Assembly (NCBI GenBank): GCA_964058805.1
Contig: CAXKVV010000108.1
Span: 38,297 to 102,296 of the forward strand
Direction: 5' to 3'
DNA length: 64,000 nt
Source: Schoenoplectus triqueter
Taxonomy: Eukaryota; Streptophyta; Magnoliopsida; Poales; Cyperaceae
Each line of letters opens with the position of its first letter. The stretch's first letter is position 1. The notes under the pieces are model-generated. The model saw only the letters and a list, made by a program, of their open reading frames with translations, did no database searches and was not told where the DNA came from. Positions 60,280-64,000 of the stretch are shown here, one piece after another. Made by a program: the position numbers and the translations under genes.

Positions 60280-61729
60280 TGTCAAACACATTGGCCCGTA
60301 TATTAAAATGAGAAATTGGAGTAGATATGACAAAATTGTATTAACGAAGAATAATCCATATATTTTGTTTCTCTTTCTCCGTCTTTTTTCACTTCAAGTG
60401 GTATAGATGAGGCTCTTTTGTGTCGGATTTATTAGAATTCCTGGATTATAGACTGTCGCTTTTTGATATTGGGCATATTTTTTTGCAAGTCTGTAGTGTC
60501 ATGTATTCTGGACTGTCTTTACATTATTACTTTAGAAGGCATTATCCTATGGCATAATTGATTCTTGTTTCTATTTGTTCCCCAACACAATATACTTTAG
60601 AAAATATTATCCTTGTTCCTTCATCGGCGAGTTACTTTTTCTGACTCTCTTGGTAGGAAAATTCCTCCCAAGAATGAGGAATATTTCTTTTCTTTCTGAA
60701 AAATGGTAATCATGGAAGAGACTCATTTTCATAAATAAGTCGATTTTGCCCGAGTACAGTTATTTTATTCCTCTGCGCGCGCGCGTGTTAATCCACTGAT
60801 CGTTAACGCTAGAGTATTAATTTGTTAAATAATTGAGAGAGAAAATTAGGGGTCCCGATGTTAATTTCATATGTATACAAGTTTTTGGCTTGAACATGCC
60901 ACAAAACGAATAGAATAATGCTTCATGGAATAATTTGAGTTCCGATTATGAGTTTTAATTTGGTCAAATTCTTTGCATTAAATAGATAAAAAAAAATTGT
61001 ACCATGTTAACTAAATTAAAATGAAGGCATTAATTAAACGTGCAAGATTCCAACAAAAAGAAAGCAGAAATACAGTCATTTATAGTTTTCTTTTTATATA
61101 ATTACTCAATAAAATTTGAAATGCAGATCAACATGCGTAATTAGATAGCTCGGCTTCTATGTATGTTCATTATATATAATTTCATACATAATAACTAAAT
61201 TAATTAAGCACAATCTGGACCTCCAGATCCACCTTAAATGAAGTAAAATCCTGGGCCGTCAATGGTCTCGCCAATTGCCATGTTGTCATAACTCATAACA
61301 TGTGGGATGTGACACCTGTGCAAGTTAAGATGCAGGTTTTTCAACACCACTTTGCAAGTTGTGGGGTTCCTGGTCGACTGTTTAACTTCTTGTTGACGCA
61401 GTAATCTCGATCAGATGGAACACAAGCTTGACCCAATCCAGCGAACTACATTTCATGGTACATGAATCATTTAACAGAGGTAGAGAACCATATAATATAA
61501 TTGGCTTGCTGATGGAAGATTGAAAGGACCGTATACTCTATCTCTAGTATAAAACCTGTTTGAACGATAGTCTCCAATAATGAGCAAAATTACTTATTAT
61601 TATGACATGAAGGCGTTGATGCAATAGGTACCAAAATAGTACTGGACATTTCCAGTTGGTTTTATTGCTATCATTTTAACTTTTTTCCGTTTGTTGAACT
61701 GTTTGGATGCACGTAGTGGTTTAAAAAAA
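60280..61729. other. 3' flank of coatomer gamma and gene-free DNA
   Basis: Apart from the coding-like remnant at 61234-61440 there is only AT-rich DNA and a short CG/TG tract (GCGCGCGCGTG near 60776). Confidence 0.45.
61234..61440 (-). pseudogene. unidentified Cys-containing protein remnant
   Basis: On the minus strand one frame reads QACVPSDRDYCVNKKLNS. After a one-base shift another reads STRNPTTCKVVLKNLHLNLH and RCHIPHVMSYDNMAIGET, ending IDGPGFYFI and a TAA at 61236-61234. The Cys spacing and lack of low complexity suggest a once-coding exon of a small secreted-type protein. I cannot name a family, and chance is not excluded. Confidence 0.25.
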
Positions 61730-61980
61730 CCCAGACGGGTCAAATCTGACCCGTCAAATATGTCTCCGTGATCCGACCCGATCCATTCCGTACTCAAACC
61801 CAGCTTAATCCGTGCCCACTCAAACCTATGGATCTATAACAGGCGCGTTCAAAAAATTTCAAAAAAAATCCGTGTAAAACCCGATCCGCCACGTCCTAAT
61901 CCGCGCCTAAACCCGCCCTATCCTTACCCGACCCACCCCGTGCAACCTGCCCGAAACCCGACAAACCCGTGCCCTTTACC

Positions 61981-61988
61981 CGCCTAAC
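61981..61988. repeat. target-site duplication, left copy (hAT MITE)
   Basis: CGCCTAAC, identical to 62513-62520. Confidence 0.9.
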
Positions 61989-62512
61989 TAGGGGTGTGCA
62001 AACGGTCGGTTTGGTTCAAATCGAAATAATTATCTGCATCCGAAGTTTTTTCGGTTTGTCAAATTATGAACCGAACCAAACTTTTAAAAATATCGACCGA
62101 ATAAATTGAATACCGAATAAATAAAAAATAATAATTTATTCGGTTAAACTAAAATTATATTATTTAAAGAGGAATAAAAATATCAAAAATTATTAAAATT
62201 GATAGTAAACAAATAGTTTAAAAGATAAAAGAAATAACTAAATAAAACTTATAAAAAATAAATATATTCGGATTATTTTTGTTATAATCCTTATTTATAT
62301 CAAGTAAAATAAAATTATTTGATAAATTTTAGACTATTCAGTTTATTCGGTTTATCCGATTTAGAAAAATCAAAACTGAATCAAAAAACAAAAACCGAAT
62401 TAACTAAAAATTTTAACCGAACCGAAATTTTTAAACCGAAAAACTAAATTAAATAATCTAAAATTTAACGGTTTGATTTAAAACCAATTAAACAGATCGG
62501 TTTGCACACCTA
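61989..62512. mobile_element. hAT MITE, 524 bp, nested, with perfect 8-bp target-site duplication
   Basis: Left TAGGGGTGTGCAAACGGTCG; right, on the complement, TAGGTGTGCAAACCGATCTG. Flanks CGCCTAAC on both sides. Interior AT-rich with scattered TCGGTTT and AACCGAA words near both ends; no coding sequence. Inserted into the ACCCG-rich repeat, hence younger than it. Confidence 0.9.
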
Positions 62513-62520
62513 CGCCTAAC
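62513..62520. repeat. target-site duplication, right copy (hAT MITE)
   Basis: CGCCTAAC directly after the terminal CACACCTA. Confidence 0.9.
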
Positions 62521-63215
62521 CCGTGCACCCGACCGATATTGCTATGGAAGATACCACGCAATAGGGAAATGGCAACGTGCGCACCCTCGCATAGGCAATG
62601 CCAGTTTTCTCTCCAGCTTTATCACGGAGCATTTATGTTTTTTTTTTCTTTTTGTTATTTTGACAAAAGCTAAAATATTAAAACATATGTTCTGAGGTCA
62701 GAACGTTCTTAATTCTGAAAAAAAATGTTAACAGATATTGTAATTGTTACCATTTTATATTATTTTCAATATTCATGTTATTTAAATTTGATTTCATATA
62801 AATACTTTTTTATTTAACTTATTTTATAACATTAGTTTGTTATTAAGTCCAGCGTAAATAATAATTTTAATTTGAACACTAAAATGCGTTGCAAATAATT
62901 TAAATAATGAAGTTATTGATTTAACAAATTTTGATTCATCTGAATAATAAAAGTTTTACTGATGAAAGCATCTACGTTTACGATTGTTTAATCAAAAGAA
63001 ATAATTTTCGTTCAACAAAAAAAGAAACGTACCATATTGTTTTATGGTTTCCTCTTGCTCATTTTGTCATTTTTTTTAAATTATATCATTTTATATAAAT
63101 TTTTAAACATTTTATTTGAATTTGTACTTAATTTTTTTTAGTCGTAAAAAAATTGAATTTTTTTTATCAAGAATATTAATGGTTATATATTTTTAATATT
63201 TTCAATAATTATTTT

Positions 63216-64000
63216 CTGATATTCCCTAGTCCATTCGACTCCATCAGCCCATTTCCAAAATTGCATTTAGGTGTTTCTCTCTCCTGCTTTGTCAATTTTA
63301 AGTGTTCTGTGTTTTGGGCTCCCTTCATCCCTTGTTTATGACTTGGGTTCCTTGCACTTCTTGCTTCCTTCAATGCTGTCGCTTGCAAATTTTGTGACAA
63401 CATTTCAGTTCAGTTCAGATTTTGTTGCTACTTTATTTGGACTTTGGTTATCTTGGGGATTATATAGAACTGTAATTTTATGAGACAAATCTAATAAATC
63501 TTTGTCCAGTCATTTCTAATTATCCCTCTATTTCTAATTAATAATTTTGACCAGTGAAATCTCTCATTAAGTCGGTTGACATTATTTTTGAATGCATTTT
63601 TCTAATTTCACTCAACAATAGTTGTGTTAAACATAATATGATGAGATTCAAAGCGCTTCAAGGCTCAAGCTTTCAACCTATGTTTAATACTGAAATAAAA
63701 TTTTGAGTTTACAATATTTTATACATTCAAATATAGTTTTATTTACTCAACTTGCATCACTTTTTTTTTAATAGAGTGAAGATATATTGACAACATCCTA
63801 CTTTCTTGATTGAGTTCACTAGACTTCACCGATTCACTCTAAAAAAAAGCAGCCATGGACCCACTTATGAACCGTATGGTACGAGACCTGTGGACTTATT
63901 GAGTTGTTTCAATCACACCAAACATTGTAATTTGTACAAGATAATTTTTAAAAAATAGAAATTAGTTAAATATCATTCCAAAATTTAAAAATTAAAAATA
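63216..64000. other. gene-free stretch at the window end
   Basis: The 70-codon frame at 63271-63483 is hydrophobic and low-information. I see no gene up to the window edge. Confidence 0.4.

Larger units (their letters stand above)
61730..63215. mobile_element. ACCCG-rich non-autonomous repeat, copy B (interrupted)
   Basis: The flank 61730-61988 is rich in ACCCG, CCCGATCC and CCCGACCC and continues past the inserted MITE at 62513-62540. The AT-rich core near 63110-63215 (TATTTGAATTTGTACTTAAT, then AATATTAATGGTTATATATT) matches copy A at 11930-12030. The second GC-rich flank is missing. Confidence 0.5.

Noticed and set aside
63271..63483. Hydrophobic 70-codon frame near the window end
   Set aside because: Leu/Phe/Ser-rich composition arises easily in T-rich DNA; no family signature.
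1..64000. CRISPR arrays, operons, phage or bacterial defence systems
   Set aside because: The window is plant nuclear DNA with spliced genes; no such structures were seen.

Overview
This is nuclear genomic DNA of a flowering plant. The genes have GT-AG introns, the intergenic DNA is very AT-rich, and the protein families are plant ones (GDSL lipase, mTERF, CHUP1-like, plant-type coatomer gamma). I cannot place it to order or family from sequence alone. There are no operons and no sign of organellar or bacterial DNA.

Layout. (1) 31-2699 (+): the last four coding exons of a GDSL esterase/lipase; the 5' end lies outside the window, and its third intron is packed with foldback elements. (2) 2.7-13 kb: a transposon graveyard, including a 3,046-bp composite hAT element (5271-8316) with an 8-bp target-site duplication, a nested hAT relic, unpaired hAT ends and a LINE scrap. 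(3) 13.1-17.6 kb (-): a tandem duplication of an mTERF gene. The 386-codon copy at 15393-16553 is intact; the 13.2-14.0 kb copy is decayed. (4) 17.6-21.8 kb: AT-rich DNA with two adjacent foldback MITEs. (5) 21865-23248 (+): a two-exon plant-specific gene whose second-exon acceptor lies in a tandem duplication. (6) 25.2-26.2 kb (-): a broken copy of a BRISC/BRCA1-A complex member 1 (MERIT40-like) gene. (7) 26649-27933: a 1.3-kb CACTA element. (8) 29124-29828 (-): a one-exon membrane-anchored protein. (9) 30.4-33.2 kb (-): unidentified multi-exon coding blocks with breaks. (10) 34393-36743: a second hAT element with an 8-bp target-site duplication. (11) 37-42.7 kb: non-coding, with a GC-rich palindrome, irregular long repeats and a foldback MITE. 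(12) 43.9-60.3 kb: the gene-rich part, with a 67-aa alanine-rich protein (-), a two-exon small membrane protein (+), a three-exon CHUP1-like coiled-coil protein (-) and a complete 18-exon coatomer gamma subunit (+, 887 aa). (13) 60.3-64 kb: repeats, including a 524-bp hAT MITE with a perfect 8-bp target-site duplication.

The genes are unrelated housekeeping, organelle and plant-specific genes and do not form a pathway. The most distinctive features are the DNA-transposon load (hAT, CACTA and foldback elements whose ends merge into TA/GA microsatellites), several decaying duplicate genes, and a duplicated splice acceptor. I saw no LTR retrotransposon and nothing I could defend as a new biological system. 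All exon junctions were joined by eye from splice signals and reading phase, without transcript evidence.
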